Part shown: positions 26,057-34,626 of the stretch, one piece after another
How positions within the stretch are numbered: the stretch's first letter is position 1
Layout of the letters: the number at the start of each line of letters is the position of its first letter
Origin: Alphaproteobacteria bacterium
Lineage (GTDB): Bacteria; Pseudomonadota; Alphaproteobacteria; SHVV01
Length of the DNA stretch: 64,000 bases
NCBI GenBank assembly: GCA_016869275.1
Contig: VGEO01000005.1
Coordinates: 1-64,000 of the forward strand
Direction of reading: 5' to 3'
Program-made: the position numbers and the translations under genes
Notes under the pieces: model-generated
The model's input: only the letters and a program-made list of their open reading frames with translations
Database searches by the model: none
What the model was told of the DNA's origin: nothing

Positions 26057-27125
26057 CGACCGCGACCGACTTGACGAGGGCATGGATCGGGGTCCCGGCG
26101 GCCAATTCGAGCGCGACCGCCGACTTGCGGGTGATGCGGGCCCAGAGCAGGATGCCGACGTCGATCAGGACGTCGACCTGCGGACCCTCCGCCGGGGCGA
26201 TCGCGGTCACCTTCCCGCACAGCACGTTGAGGGTGCTGATCGCTGCGGGCTCGACTCGGGCGAGTGCGACATCGCGGGCGTGGATGCGGACGCGCAGGCG
26301 CGCGCCTTCGGGCAGGTCCAAGCGCGGTACCACGAGTTCGCCGCCGGCGAAGGCGAGGTGGGTGAGGGCGTAGGCCGGATCGTGCCGGGCGACCGTGACC
26401 GCGACGACTGCACCGGCCTCGGCGCCGCCGATATAGGGCGCGAGATCGGGGCGCAACATCGTCGCCTCGAGCGGGCCGGCGGCGACGACGGTGCCGCGCT
26501 CGAGCACGACCACGGTCGTCGCCAGGCGTACCAGCTCATCGACCGCGTGGGTGACGTAGATGATCGGTACGCCGGCGTCATGGCCGAGCTGCTCGATAAA
26601 GGGCAGGATCTCATCCCGCCGCGGCCGGTCGAGGCTCGCGAGCGGCTCGTCCATCAGCAGAAGTTCGGGGTTCGCGAGGAGGGCGCGGCCGATCGCCACC
26701 CGTTGACGCTCGCCGCCCGAGAGCCGATGCGGCCGACGGCCCAGCAGCGCCTCGATGCCCAATAGCGCGACCACCCGGTCGAAGCCGATCCGCCGCTCGG
26801 CCGGCGCCAGCCGCCGCCAGCCGTAGCGCAGGTTGTTGGCGACCGAGAGGTGGGGGAACAGGCGGCTATCCTGGAACACGTAGCCGATGCGGCGGCGCTC
26901 GGGTGCGAGGTCGATGCCGGCGTCGCGGTCGAACAAGACGCGGCCCCCGAGCGCGATGCGGCCGGCGCTAGGACGTACCAACCCGGCGAGCGCGTCCACC
27001 ACCATCGTCTTGCCGGCCCCGGAGCGACCGAACAGCACGGTGATCCCCTGCGCGGCTTCGAAGCCGACGTCGAGGACGAAGCCCGGAACCTCGTGGCGAA
27101 GGCGAACGCTGATCGCGGCCGGCAT
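26034..27125 (-). CDS. modC: Molybdate ABC transporter ATP-binding protein ModC
   Basis: A 363-residue ATPase. Walker A is GRSGAGKT, the Q loop is YVFQDSRLFPHLSV, the signature is LSGGERQR, and Walker B is LLLMDEPLASLD. The C-terminal third carries a TOBE/Mop domain (NVLCGKVTAIAP...VLIDVGILLWARIT), which binds molybdate or regulates ATPase activity in ModC. It follows modB after a 3-nt gap and ends the modABC operon. Confidence 0.95.
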   Translation of the reverse strand: MPAAISVRLRHEVPGFVLDVGFEAAQGITVLFGRSGAGKTMVVDALAGLVRPSAGRIALGGRVLFDRDAGIDLAPERRRIGYVFQDSRLFPHLSVANNLRYGWRRLAPAERRIGFDRVVALLGIEALLGRRPHRLSGGERQRVAIGRALLANPELLLMDEPLASLDRPRRDEILPFIEQLGHDAGVPIIYVTHAVDELVRLATTVVVLERGTVVAAGPLEATMLRPDLAPYIGGAEAGAVVAVTVARHDPAYALTHLAFAGGELVVPRLDLPEGARLRVRIHARDVALARVEPAAISTLNVLCGKVTAIAPAEGPQVDVLIDVGILLWARITRKSAVALELAAGTPIHALVKSVAVDAGLQAR

Positions 27126-27128
27126 CGG

Positions 27129-27818
27129 TCAGGTCCCGAGCCAGCGCGCGATCCGGCGCGACAGCCCTTCGGCGGCGAGCAGCGCGGCGACCGCGATCGC
27201 GAACGACAGCGCCATCAGCCGGACCGCCGCCTCTTCGTTATCGGGCGACTGCATAACGGCGTAAAGCGCGAGCGGGAGCGTGCGCGTCTCGCCGGGGATC
27301 GAGGCGGCAAAGGCGATGGTGGCGCCGAATTCGCCGAGCGCGCGCGCGAACGCGAGCACGATCCCGGCGAGCAGACCCGGCGCCGCCAGCGGGAGCGTGA
27401 CGCTCGCGAACGTATCGAGCGGGCCCGCGCCCAATGTGCGCGCCGCGACCTCGATCCGACGGTCGATCGCCTCGAACGATAGCCTAAGCGCCCGCACGAA
27501 CAGCGGGAACGCCATCACCGCGGCGGCGATCGCCGCGCCCTGCCAGGTGAAAGCGAGCGTGATGCCGAACGCGTCGTGGAGCGGCACGCCGATCAAGCCC
27601 TGTCGGCCGAACAGGAGCAGCAAGAGATACCCGACCGCGACCGGCGGCAGCACCAGCGGCAAGTGAACGATGCCATCGAGCAAGGCCTTGCCGGGGAAAT
27701 CGTGGCGCGCCAGCAACCAGCCGATCGCGACCGCGAACGGCAGGCTGCCCGCGACGCTCCAGGCCGCCACCTGGAGCGACAGGGTCAAGGCTTCGGACTC
27801 GAGCGGTGAAAGAATGAT
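27129..27818 (-). CDS. modB: Molybdate ABC transporter permease ModB
   Basis: A permease of about 230 residues with five to six helices. The ModB hallmark LLDGIVHLPLVLPPVAVGYL and the EAA-type loop ARTLGAGPLDTFASVTLPLA are clear, followed by GEFGATIAFAASIPGETRTL. Homology with E. coli ModB (MILTDPEW...) places the start at IILSPLES, but no ATG, GTG or TTG exists there. An ATC or ATT (27818/27815) translated by coupling to modA would fit. The first canonical start is a TTG at 27788, ten codons later. Confidence 0.88.
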   Translation of the reverse strand: MILSPLESEALTLSLQVAAWSVAGSLPFAVAIGWLLARHDFPGKALLDGIVHLPLVLPPVAVGYLLLLLFGRQGLIGVPLHDAFGITLAFTWQGAAIAAAVMAFPLFVRALRLSFEAIDRRIEVAARTLGAGPLDTFASVTLPLAAPGLLAGIVLAFARALGEFGATIAFAASIPGETRTLPLALYAVMQSPDNEEAAVRLMALSFAIAVAALLAAEGLSRRIARWLGT

Positions 27819-27825
27819 TGGGCCC

Positions 27826-28596
27826 CTATGAACGCGGCGGCGGTGTGGTGAAGCCGTGGCGGGCGAATACGGCGAGCGCGGCGGGCGAGCGTAGGAACGC
27901 GTCGAACCGGCTGAGCATTGCCGACGAACGGCCGGCCACCAAGGCGAATGGGTAAACGATCGGCGGATGAGTGTCGGGCGGAAAGGCGCCGACGATGCGG
28001 ACCCGCGCTTCGCCGGCGGCGTCCGACGCATAGACGACGCCGAGTTGGGCTTCGCCGGCGACGACGAAGCCGAGCGCGCGGCGGACGTCTTCGGCGATCG
28101 CAAGACGGTCCGCGACCGCCGGCCAAGCCCCGAGCGCGGTCAACGCGTGGCGGGCGTAGAGGCCGGCCGGGACGTGGTCGGGATCGGCGAGCGCCAGCCG
28201 GCCCGGCCCAAGCGCGGCGCGGAGCGGCATCGCCGGCGCGATGGCGAGCGCGATTGGATGCGCCCGCGGCGCGACCAGCACCAGCCGGTTGCCGAGCAGG
28301 TCCGTGCGCGAGCCGGGCACGATGCGGCCGGTGCGCTCGAGCCGATCCATCCAGGCCGGGCTCGCCGACAGGAACGCATCGGCCGGGGCGCCGCGCTCGA
28401 TCTGGTGGGCGAGGGTCGAGCTCGCGCCGATACTGATACGCAGGCGGCCGGGCCCAGTAGCGGCGAACTGGGTCTCGATCTCGGCCAACGCCGGGCCGGT
28501 GCTGGCGGCGGCGAACAGCACGACCGTATCGGCTGCCGCCACGACCGGCACCGCCGCGAGCGCCGCGACCGCCAGCCCGATCCAGGCTCGGCTCAC
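27826..28596 (-). CDS. modA: Molybdate ABC transporter substrate-binding protein ModA
   Basis: A 256-residue periplasmic oxyanion-binding protein. The signal peptide VSRAWIGLAVAALAAVPVVA is followed by ADTVVLFAAASTGPALAEI, with the two Ser/Thr clusters that bind molybdate (AAAST; GASSTLAHQIERGAPAD). LGVVYASDA and the end of the domain fit ModA. GTG 28596 follows an AGGGAAAAA purine run and is favoured because the signal peptide starts there. A ModE-like operator lies just upstream. Confidence 0.9.
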   Translation of the reverse strand: MSRAWIGLAVAALAAVPVVAAADTVVLFAAASTGPALAEIETQFAATGPGRLRISIGASSTLAHQIERGAPADAFLSASPAWMDRLERTGRIVPGSRTDLLGNRLVLVAPRAHPIALAIAPAMPLRAALGPGRLALADPDHVPAGLYARHALTALGAWPAVADRLAIAEDVRRALGFVVAGEAQLGVVYASDAAGEARVRIVGAFPPDTHPPIVYPFALVAGRSSAMLSRFDAFLRSPAALAVFARHGFTTPPPRS

Positions 28597-28622
28597 TTTT
28601 TCCCTATTGGATAAGCAGTTAG

Positions 28623-28646
28623 CGTTAGTTACGGCCGAATATAACG
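28623..28646 (-). promoter_or_regulatory. ModE-like operator upstream of modA
   Basis: Read on the reverse strand the site is CGTTATAT, eight other bases, then AACTAACG. This matches the arrangement of the E. coli modA operator, which has CGTTATAT and ACATAACG arms with an 8-nt centre. It lies about 27 nt upstream of the modA start codon, in an AT-rich patch. Molybdate-bound ModE would repress modABC here. No modE gene is in the window. Confidence 0.55.
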
Positions 28647-28762
28647 GAGCGATGCCGGTGTCGTCCACCGGAACGCCGGCGATCCCCGTCTGGTGGCGCT
28701 AGGGGGTCGATTCTAAATGGGACGGTGGGCCGCCTCGGTCGGCAGGCCAAGGGAGACGCGGA

Positions 28763-29092
28763 ATGCGCCATGTCATACGCGACGCGAATCGGCAGATTCT
28801 CGCCGTTTACGCCGAGCCGCAGCCGGGGACCGAGCCGATCGCCCCGGACGACCCGGAAGTCGTCGCGTTCGCGACCGAGTCCGATTCGGAGGCGGCGCTG
28901 CGGGCGCTGCTGGCCAGCAGCGACGAGGACTTGATCCGCATCGTCGAGGACTTGATCAACGTCCTGATCGATCAAAACGTCATTCTGCTAACCGATTTTC
29001 CCGCCGGCGCCCAGCGCAAGCTGCTGCGCCGCCAGGGTGTGCGCCAAAAGCTGCAATCGATGGACGCCATCCATCCGCAGCGCGGACGTTAG
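28763..29092 (+). CDS. Hypothetical protein of the 'tryptophan synthase subunit beta-like' family
   Basis: A 109-residue soluble protein. The second half carries DEDLIRIVEDLINVLIDQNV and LLTDFPAGAQRKLLRRQGVR. These are characteristic of a small proteobacterial family usually named 'tryptophan synthase subunit beta like protein', although it lacks any tryptophan synthase domain. Function unknown. It is divergent from modA and followed by a 150-nt spacer in which nothing is seen. Confidence 0.75.
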   Translation: MRHVIRDANRQILAVYAEPQPGTEPIAPDDPEVVAFATESDSEAALRALLASSDEDLIRIVEDLINVLIDQNVILLTDFPAGAQRKLLRRQGVRQKLQSMDAIHPQRGR

Positions 29093-29244
29093 CGAGCGTC
29101 ATCGCGCTTGCGGCGCTTCGGCAAACAGCCAGTCCCGCGACCTCGGGCAGATCGGCGCTCGCTTCGAGTGTGACCAGATAATAGGCCGGAACCTGTGGAT
29201 GCCGCGCGTCGGATCGATGACGCGGGCGTAACTTCGTGGCTCGA

Positions 29245-30540
29245 TCAAGCCAAGTCGGTCATGTACGAGAGCCACGTTTTGAACTGCCCCCGCATCGGCG
29301 CTTCGCTCGCGACGGGCCCCGTGATCGTGCCGGACCGCGCAACGCGGTCCTCTTCGGCGCCCCGCGCGAACAGCACCCAGTCCGTCCCTTGCGTGGCAAG
29401 CCCGCGCTGACAACGCTCGAAGGTCTCGAGATCGTCGGTCTGGATGAGCGAAGCGGCGGCGTGCGTAATATTGAGATAGCGGATGACCTCGGTGTGCATC
29501 TCGTCCGGCGCGCCCTTGAGCTTGACCGCATAGACGCTGACTTCGGTCAGATCCACTGCCACAGGGCGGATCACGCGGAGGTGCTGGGATACCTGTTGGA
29601 CGACGAGGTTCGGGTACAAGAACATGTTGTGGTGCTTGGGTGCGAGTATCTCCCGCGTGCGCATTTCTCCGTGGCGGGCAACGAGCTTCGCACGGTACTT
29701 GCGGAATACCGGTCCGTCAGGTTCGGCTGCGAATCGCATGGAGCCCACGGAACTATGTCCGGAGGGGTAACTCCACACGCCCGCAACGTAGACATCAATC
29801 ATGCCGGCATCGCCAAAGAACACGGGGCGCCCATGGTCGTCGCCGGCGCGCCGGTTGAACTGACGTCCGTCGGACGCAAGCGAAGAGGCATGCCCGAACG
29901 GCGGATGATATTGATCGCAGACGTTCTCGGTCTGGAGCTTCCAGTTGCCGCGGTAGTAATACTTGTGGACCCCACCCACGAGCTCAATCTCGCCATCGGG
30001 TGCACGATCGATGAGATCGTCGATGCCGATGGTTGCCTCGCCCAGGTACTCACGAAGCGACGGCCCGTCGGCGGCAAGACTGGCGAACACGAACCCATGA
30101 TAAGTCGCCGTGCGCGGTACCTCGATCATGCCGAACGATGGGTCGTCGAGATCGATCGCTGAGCCGTAGCCGTCGGCGAGCGGGATGCCAGCAAGGCTAC
30201 CGTCCGTGTGGAATGACCAGCCATGGTAACCGCACCGGAACTGTTTTACGCGACCGCTCGCCTCCGCGACCACGAGAGCGCCGCGGTGGCCGCAGCGATT
30301 GAAGAGCACATGAACCTTTCCATCGCCGTGCTGCGCCATCACCACCGGTTGGGCGCCGATTGACGTCGTGATGAAGTCGCCGGCATTGGGAATCTGGCTA
30401 TCGTGGCCGACAAATACCCACGCGTGCCCGAAAATCTCCTCCATCTCGCGAGCGAAGATCTCCGGATCGAGATACACACGCCGGTGAACACGATCGCTGC
30501 GGACTAGTTCTTGGGGTCTGACTGTTGGCGACGCGCTCAT
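29245..30540 (-). CDS. Rieske aromatic-ring-hydroxylating oxygenase, alpha subunit
   Basis: A 431-residue terminal oxygenase. Rieske ligands are C83, H85, C103 and H106 (CGHRG...CGYHGW). The iron site is ENVCDQYHPPFGH, with the classical bridging Asp. It starts QELVRSDRVHRRVYLDPEIF, as in benzoate or naphthalene dioxygenase-like large subunits. ATG 30540 follows GGAGCGGG. Its codon choice looks somewhat less GC-biased than its neighbours. No beta subunit, ferredoxin or reductase gene is adjacent. The 247 nt upstream hold nothing recognisable. Confidence 0.9.
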   Translation of the reverse strand: MSASPTVRPQELVRSDRVHRRVYLDPEIFAREMEEIFGHAWVFVGHDSQIPNAGDFITTSIGAQPVVMAQHGDGKVHVLFNRCGHRGALVVAEASGRVKQFRCGYHGWSFHTDGSLAGIPLADGYGSAIDLDDPSFGMIEVPRTATYHGFVFASLAADGPSLREYLGEATIGIDDLIDRAPDGEIELVGGVHKYYYRGNWKLQTENVCDQYHPPFGHASSLASDGRQFNRRAGDDHGRPVFFGDAGMIDVYVAGVWSYPSGHSSVGSMRFAAEPDGPVFRKYRAKLVARHGEMRTREILAPKHHNMFLYPNLVVQQVSQHLRVIRPVAVDLTEVSVYAVKLKGAPDEMHTEVIRYLNITHAAASLIQTDDLETFERCQRGLATQGTDWVLFARGAEEDRVARSGTITGPVASEAPMRGQFKTWLSYMTDLA

Positions 30541-30787
30541 GATTCGACCCGCTCCGATTACGTCCACGTTGTTCCGAACGGTACGATAAACGCAAGAGAT
30601 ATGCCGTCTAAATCGATCGGACGGGGGCGTTTCCAAGCGTTGGTGAAGGTCGCTCCCTCGCGGCGGAGGCAATACTCGTTAACGGCCGCCGAACGTGCGT
30701 TGATCGTGTGCCCGCGGTACGCAGGCACTGGGAGGACACAAGAAACCGAACAATCCTCGCCTGCGGGGCACGATGGCTTCGCATGGA

Positions 30788-31240
30788 CTAGCGGCGATAG
30801 ATCGTGGCCGGATCGACCTCGACCGCGGCGGTCTCGGCGAAGCCGTCCGCGCGCAAAGAGCGAAAGAAGCAATGGCGCCGGCCGGTGTGGCAAGCGACTC
30901 CGGTCTGCGCCACTTTGAGCAGCACGGTGTCGCCGTCGCAGTCGAGGCAGAACTCGAGCACGCGCTGCGTGTGGCCCGAGGTCTCGCCTTTGCGCCAGAG
31001 TTTCTGGCGCGAGCGCGACCAGTAGCAACCCTCACCGGTCTTCAAGGTTTCGGCAACCGCGGCGCGGTCCATCCACGCCACCATCAAGACCTCGCCGCTG
31101 TCGTGCTGCTGCGCGACCGCCGGCACGAGGCCGTGAGCGTCGAAGGCGATCTGGGCCAGCACCGATTCAATGAGGGCGGACGGTGCGGGGATCGGCGTTA
31201 GCGCCGTAGGGTTGGCGGTCGATCCGCGGGTCGGCGGCAT
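30788..31240 (-). CDS. hisI: Phosphoribosyl-AMP cyclohydrolase HisI
   Basis: A 150-residue enzyme of histidine biosynthesis, step three (opening of the purine ring of PR-AMP). The core is [20 protein letters not shown], then [20 protein letters not shown]. The Mg/Zn-binding motif is LDCDGDTV, and the zinc cysteines lie in [12 protein letters not shown]. It is the monofunctional form, without the HisE domain. ATG 31240 follows AAGGAG. It is divergent from zur, with a Zur box in the 92-nt gap. Confidence 0.93.
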   Translation of the reverse strand: MPPTRGSTANPTALTPIPAPSALIESVLAQIAFDAHGLVPAVAQQHDSGEVLMVAWMDRAAVAETLKTGEGCYWSRSRQKLWRKGETSGHTQRVLEFCLDCDGDTVLLKVAQTGVACHTGRRHCFFRSLRADGFAETAAVEVDPATIYRR

Positions 31241-31279
31241 GGCTGGGCTCCTTGAACCGTCGCTAAGGGTCGCACGGTC

Positions 31280-31300
31280 GGACGTTATAATGTAACGTCC
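31280..31300. promoter_or_regulatory. Zur box between hisI and zur-znuCB
   Basis: Perfect 8-bp arms GGACGTTA and TAACGTCC flank TAATG. The core GTTATAATGTAAC agrees with the proteobacterial Zur consensus GTTATANNATAAC with one asymmetric position. It lies 40 nt from the hisI start and 32 nt from the zur start, so it could repress both divergent units when zinc is plentiful. Confidence 0.75.
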
Positions 31301-31332
31301 GGCCGGTCGCACCCCGTATCCGAGGTTCGAGG

Positions 31333-31845
31333 ATGTCCGCTTCTCCTGCTTCGCGCCATATCGGCGCGCTCGCTCACGACAGCCACGACCACGCGCGCTG
31401 CGTCGCCGATGCGCTCACCAAGGCAGCGACGCTGTGCGCCAAGCGCGGCGCGCGCCTGACCGCGCTCCGTCAATGCGTGCTCGAGCACGTCTGGGACTCG
31501 CACGTACCAGTCGGCGCCTATGCGCTGCTCGATCGCCTGCGCGCCGACGGCTACCGCGCGGCGCCGCCCACCGTATACCGCGCGCTCGCGTTCCTCGCCG
31601 AGGAAGGACTCATCCATCGCATCGAGGCCCTCAACGCCTATATCGGCTGCGGCCAGGCCGACCGCCCGCATCAGGCGCAATACCTGATCTGCCAGCGCTG
31701 CGGCAGCACCGCCGAAATGGACGCGAGCGCAGTCCACCGTGCGATCGCCGATCAAGCAGACGGGGCCGGGTTCAACGTGACGCGCCAGAGCGTCGAGGTG
31801 TTGGGCGTGTGCCGGCGCTGCCAAACGAGTACCGCCCATGCTTGA
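31333..31845 (+). CDS. zur: Zinc uptake regulator Zur (Fur family)
   Basis: A 170-residue Fur-family repressor. The helix-turn-helix region is [12 protein letters not shown] through [20 protein letters not shown]. Zinc-site cysteines are in CQRCG and CRRCQ, with His residues in [10 protein letters not shown]. The family member is assigned as Zur because znuC and znuB follow directly and a Zur box lies in its promoter. Its stop overlaps the znuC ATG by 8 nt. Confidence 0.9.
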   Translation: MSASPASRHIGALAHDSHDHARCVADALTKAATLCAKRGARLTALRQCVLEHVWDSHVPVGAYALLDRLRADGYRAAPPTVYRALAFLAEEGLIHRIEALNAYIGCGQADRPHQAQYLICQRCGSTAEMDASAVHRAIADQADGAGFNVTRQSVEVLGVCRRCQTSTAHA

Positions 31846-32680
31846 TCGGCCGACCCCGGGGTCGCTCGGCGCCGAACTGTTGCGGCTCGAAGCGGCGACA
31901 GTCCGCATCGGCGAGGCGACGTTGATCGATCGCGTCGACCTCGCGGTCCACCGCCGCGAGATCGTGACCGTGGTCGGGCCCAACGGCGGCGGCAAGACCA
32001 CCTTGATCAAGGCGGCACTCGGGCTCACGCCGCTCGCTGCCGGCCGCGTCGCGGCCAGGTCCGGACTCCGCATCGGCTATGTGCCGCAGCGCTTCGCGCC
32101 GGATCCGGTGCTGCCGCTCACGGTCGATCGATTCCTCACGCTTTCGGCGCCTGCCGCCGCGGCGGCGCGCCGGGAGGCACTGGTGCGGGTCGGGGCGGCG
32201 GGGTTGGCCAGCGCCCAGCTCGCGACCCTTTCCGGCGGCGAGCTCCGGCGCGTACTCCTGGCCCGGGCGCTTCTGCGCGAGCCCGAACTCCTGGTGCTCG
32301 ACGAACCGGTCGCCGGGGTCGACGTCGCCGGTCAGCCCGAGCTTTACGACGTCATCGCCGCACTTGCGCGCGAGCGCGACCTCGGCGTCCTCATGGCGTC
32401 GCACGACATGCACTTGGTTATGGCGGCCTCGACGCGGGTGCTGTGCCTGAACCGTCACGTCTGCTGTGCCGGGCAGCCCGACGCCGTGACCCGGCATCCC
32501 GAGTACATCGCGCTGTTCGGCTCGGCCTGGGTCGAGGGCCTCGCCGTCTACAGCCATCACCACGACCACCGCCACGACGCGCACGGCAACGTCGTGCACG
32601 GCCATAACCACGACCACAGCCACAGCCATGACGACGACCATACGCACGGCGCTGACGGCGAGCGCCCGCGCCATGGATGA
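31838..32680 (+). CDS. znuC: Zinc ABC transporter ATP-binding protein ZnuC, His-rich tail
   Basis: A 280-residue ATPase of the zinc importer. Walker A is GPNGGGKT, the signature is LSGGELRR, and Walker B is LLVLDEPVAGVD. The fold resembles other ZnuC proteins up to ALFGSAW. The last 40 residues are a His/Asp-rich tail (HHHDHRHDAHGNVVHGHNHD and more), a likely zinc-binding extension. Overlaps zur by 8 nt and znuB by 8 nt. Confidence 0.93.
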   Translation: MLDRPTPGSLGAELLRLEAATVRIGEATLIDRVDLAVHRREIVTVVGPNGGGKTTLIKAALGLTPLAAGRVAARSGLRIGYVPQRFAPDPVLPLTVDRFLTLSAPAAAAARREALVRVGAAGLASAQLATLSGGELRRVLLARALLREPELLVLDEPVAGVDVAGQPELYDVIAALARERDLGVLMASHDMHLVMAASTRVLCLNRHVCCAGQPDAVTRHPEYIALFGSAWVEGLAVYSHHHDHRHDAHGNVVHGHNHDHSHSHDDDHTHGADGERPRHG

Positions 32681-33488
32681 CTTTCTCGCCCGCGCATTGG
32701 CGGCTGGCGTCGGCGCGGCGCTCGCCGCCGGGCCGCTCGGCTGTTTCGTGGTCTGGCACCGGCTCGCTTATTTCGGCGAGACCATGGCCCACGCCGGCCT
32801 TTTGGGTGTCGCGCTCGCGCTCGCGTTCGAGGCCGACGTTTCGATCGGCGTAATCGTGGTCGCGGTGGCGATCGCCGGGCTGATCGTTGTCCTCGAGCGC
32901 CTGCCCGGCCTGGCGACCGATACGCTGCTCGGCATCCTTGCCAACGGCGCACTGGCGGCCGGCGTCATCGTCATCGCGCTGTTCGAGACCGTGCGCATCG
33001 ACGTGACCTCGTACCTGTTCGGCGACGTCTTGGCCGTTTCGACACGCGATCTCGGTTGGATCTGGGGCGGCGGCGCGCTTTGTCTCGCCACGGTCGTCGG
33101 ATTGTGGCGGCCCTTGATCGCGATGACGGTCGAGACCGACATTGCCCGGGTCGAGGGCGTGCCGGTCGCGTGGCTGCGCCCGGTCCTGGTGGTGCTGCTT
33201 GCGGTCGTCATCGCGGTGGCGATGAAAGTAGTCGGCATCCTGATGATCGTCTCGCTCCTGATCGTCCCGGCCGCCGCGGCGCGGCGAATCGCGGCGACGC
33301 CCGAGACGATGGCGATCGCCGCCGGCGCGCTCGGCGTCGCCGCCGTCGTCGCCGGCATGGCGGGCGCGGTCGCGTGGGACCTGCCGGCCGGGCCGACGAT
33401 CGTGGTCGCGACGATGGCGATCTTCGTCGCGGTCGCCGCCGTTCAAGCCGACGCGCGTGCGCTCAGGCCGCCGCGCGTAAGCGCGTGA
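32673..33488 (+). CDS. znuB: Zinc ABC transporter permease ZnuB
   Basis: A 271-residue ABC-3 family permease with about eight helices. The start MDDFLARALAAGVGAALAAG leads into the conserved block FVVWHRLAYFGETMAHAGLL. The central ETDIARVEGVPVAWLRP and the helix VVGILMIVSLLIVPAAAARR are ABC-3 signatures. ATG 32673 overlaps the znuC stop. Its 3' end overlaps the convergent metC-like gene by 26 nt. No znuA binding-protein gene is present. Confidence 0.93.
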   Translation: MDDFLARALAAGVGAALAAGPLGCFVVWHRLAYFGETMAHAGLLGVALALAFEADVSIGVIVVAVAIAGLIVVLERLPGLATDTLLGILANGALAAGVIVIALFETVRIDVTSYLFGDVLAVSTRDLGWIWGGGALCLATVVGLWRPLIAMTVETDIARVEGVPVAWLRPVLVVLLAVVIAVAMKVVGILMIVSLLIVPAAAARRIAATPETMAIAAGALGVAAVVAGMAGAVAWDLPAGPTIVVATMAIFVAVAAVQADARALRPPRVSA

Positions 33489-34626
33489 AGCCGGCGTCGA
33501 GATCCGCTTTCAAGTCCTCGATATCTTCGAGGCCGACGTTGATGCGGAGGCTCGGCCCCTCGGCCCGCCATTGGGTGGCGGTGCGGAAACGTTCGGGGTG
33601 GGTCGGCATGATCAGGCTTTCGAAGCCGCCCCACGACGCACCCATGCCGTAGAGTTCGAGCCCGTCCAGCATGGCGGCGACAGCGGCCGCGCTCGCCGGC
33701 TCGAGGACGAGGCCAAAGAGACCCGAGGCGCCGGTGAAGTCGCGCCGCCACAGCGCATGCCCGGGATCGCCTTCGAGCGCCGGGTGGAGGACGCGGGCGA
33801 CTTCCGGGCGGCGCGCGAGCCAGCCGGCCAAGTCGAGCGCGGCCGCTTCCTGATGGCGAAGCCGGACGCCGAGCGTCCGCAGGCCGCGCTGCGCAAGATA
33901 GATGTCGTCGGGCCCGGCGCAAAAGCCGACCTCGGTCGCGCCCTTCTTCAAGGTCTGGGCGGCGGTGGCGTTCGCGGTCGCAACGCCCAGCATCGCATCG
34001 GAGTGACCGACGATGTACTTGGTCGCGGCGTGGACCGAAACGTCGACGCCGCGGTCGAGCGCCTTAAAGAAGAGCGGCGTCGCCCAGGTATTGTCGAGGA
34101 TCACGGTCGCCCCGCGCTTTTGCGCGACCGCGGCGATCGCCGGGACGTCCTGGACCTCGAAGGTGAGCGACCCCGGCGACTCGAGGAAGACGACGCGCGT
34201 GGTAGGACGGAACAGCGCCTCGATGCCGGCGCCGATCAGCGGGTCGAAATAAGTGGTCTCGACGCCGTAGCGCTTGAGCACGTGGTCGCAAAAGCGCCGG
34301 GTCGGGCCATAGACGCAGTCGGCGACCAAGAGGTGATTTCCGGCCTCGAGAAAGGCGAGCAAAGCGCCATTGCAGGCCGCCAAGCCCGATGGGTAGAGCG
34401 CGCATTCGGTCCCGCCTTCGAGGACGCAGAGCGCCTCCTCGAGCGCGAACGTGGTCGGCGTGCCGTGGCGGCCGTAGAACATCGAATCACGCTTGGGCTT
34501 GCGCGCATCGAGGTCGGCTACGGTCTCGAACAGGATGGTCGAGGCGCGGTATATCGGCGGGTTGACGGCGCCGTGGAAGCGTTCCGGGTGGCGGCCGGCG
34601 GTGACGATTTTGGTGTCCTCTTTCAT
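33463..34626 (-). CDS. metC: Cystathionine beta-lyase (Cys/Met PLP enzyme)
   Basis: A 387-residue PLP enzyme of the Cys/Met metabolism family, which splits cystathionine to homocysteine, pyruvate and ammonia. It opens TKIVTAGRHPERFHGAVNPP, has the Tyr-Gly-Arg of FYGRHGTPTTFALE, the PLP-stacking region VYGPTRRFCD, and the PLP lysine in HAATKYIVGHSD. The C-terminal SWGGFESLIMP fits MetC rather than MetB. ATG overlaps the upstream GNAT stop by 4 nt. Last gene of the sulfur operon. Confidence 0.88.
   Translation of the reverse strand: MKEDTKIVTAGRHPERFHGAVNPPIYRASTILFETVADLDARKPKRDSMFYGRHGTPTTFALEEALCVLEGGTECALYPSGLAACNGALLAFLEAGNHLLVADCVYGPTRRFCDHVLKRYGVETTYFDPLIGAGIEALFRPTTRVVFLESPGSLTFEVQDVPAIAAVAQKRGATVILDNTWATPLFFKALDRGVDVSVHAATKYIVGHSDAMLGVATANATAAQTLKKGATEVGFCAGPDDIYLAQRGLRTLGVRLRHQEAAALDLAGWLARRPEVARVLHPALEGDPGHALWRRDFTGASGLFGLVLEPASAAAVAAMLDGLELYGMGASWGGFESLIMPTHPERFRTATQWRAEGPSLRINVGLEDIEDLKADLDAGFTRLRAAA

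Noticed and set aside
32530-32680. Repeat of CAC/GAC-type triplets in znuC as a possible microsatellite or CRISPR-like repeat
   Set aside because: It is coding sequence for the His/Asp-rich ZnuC tail, with irregular codons and no spacer structure.
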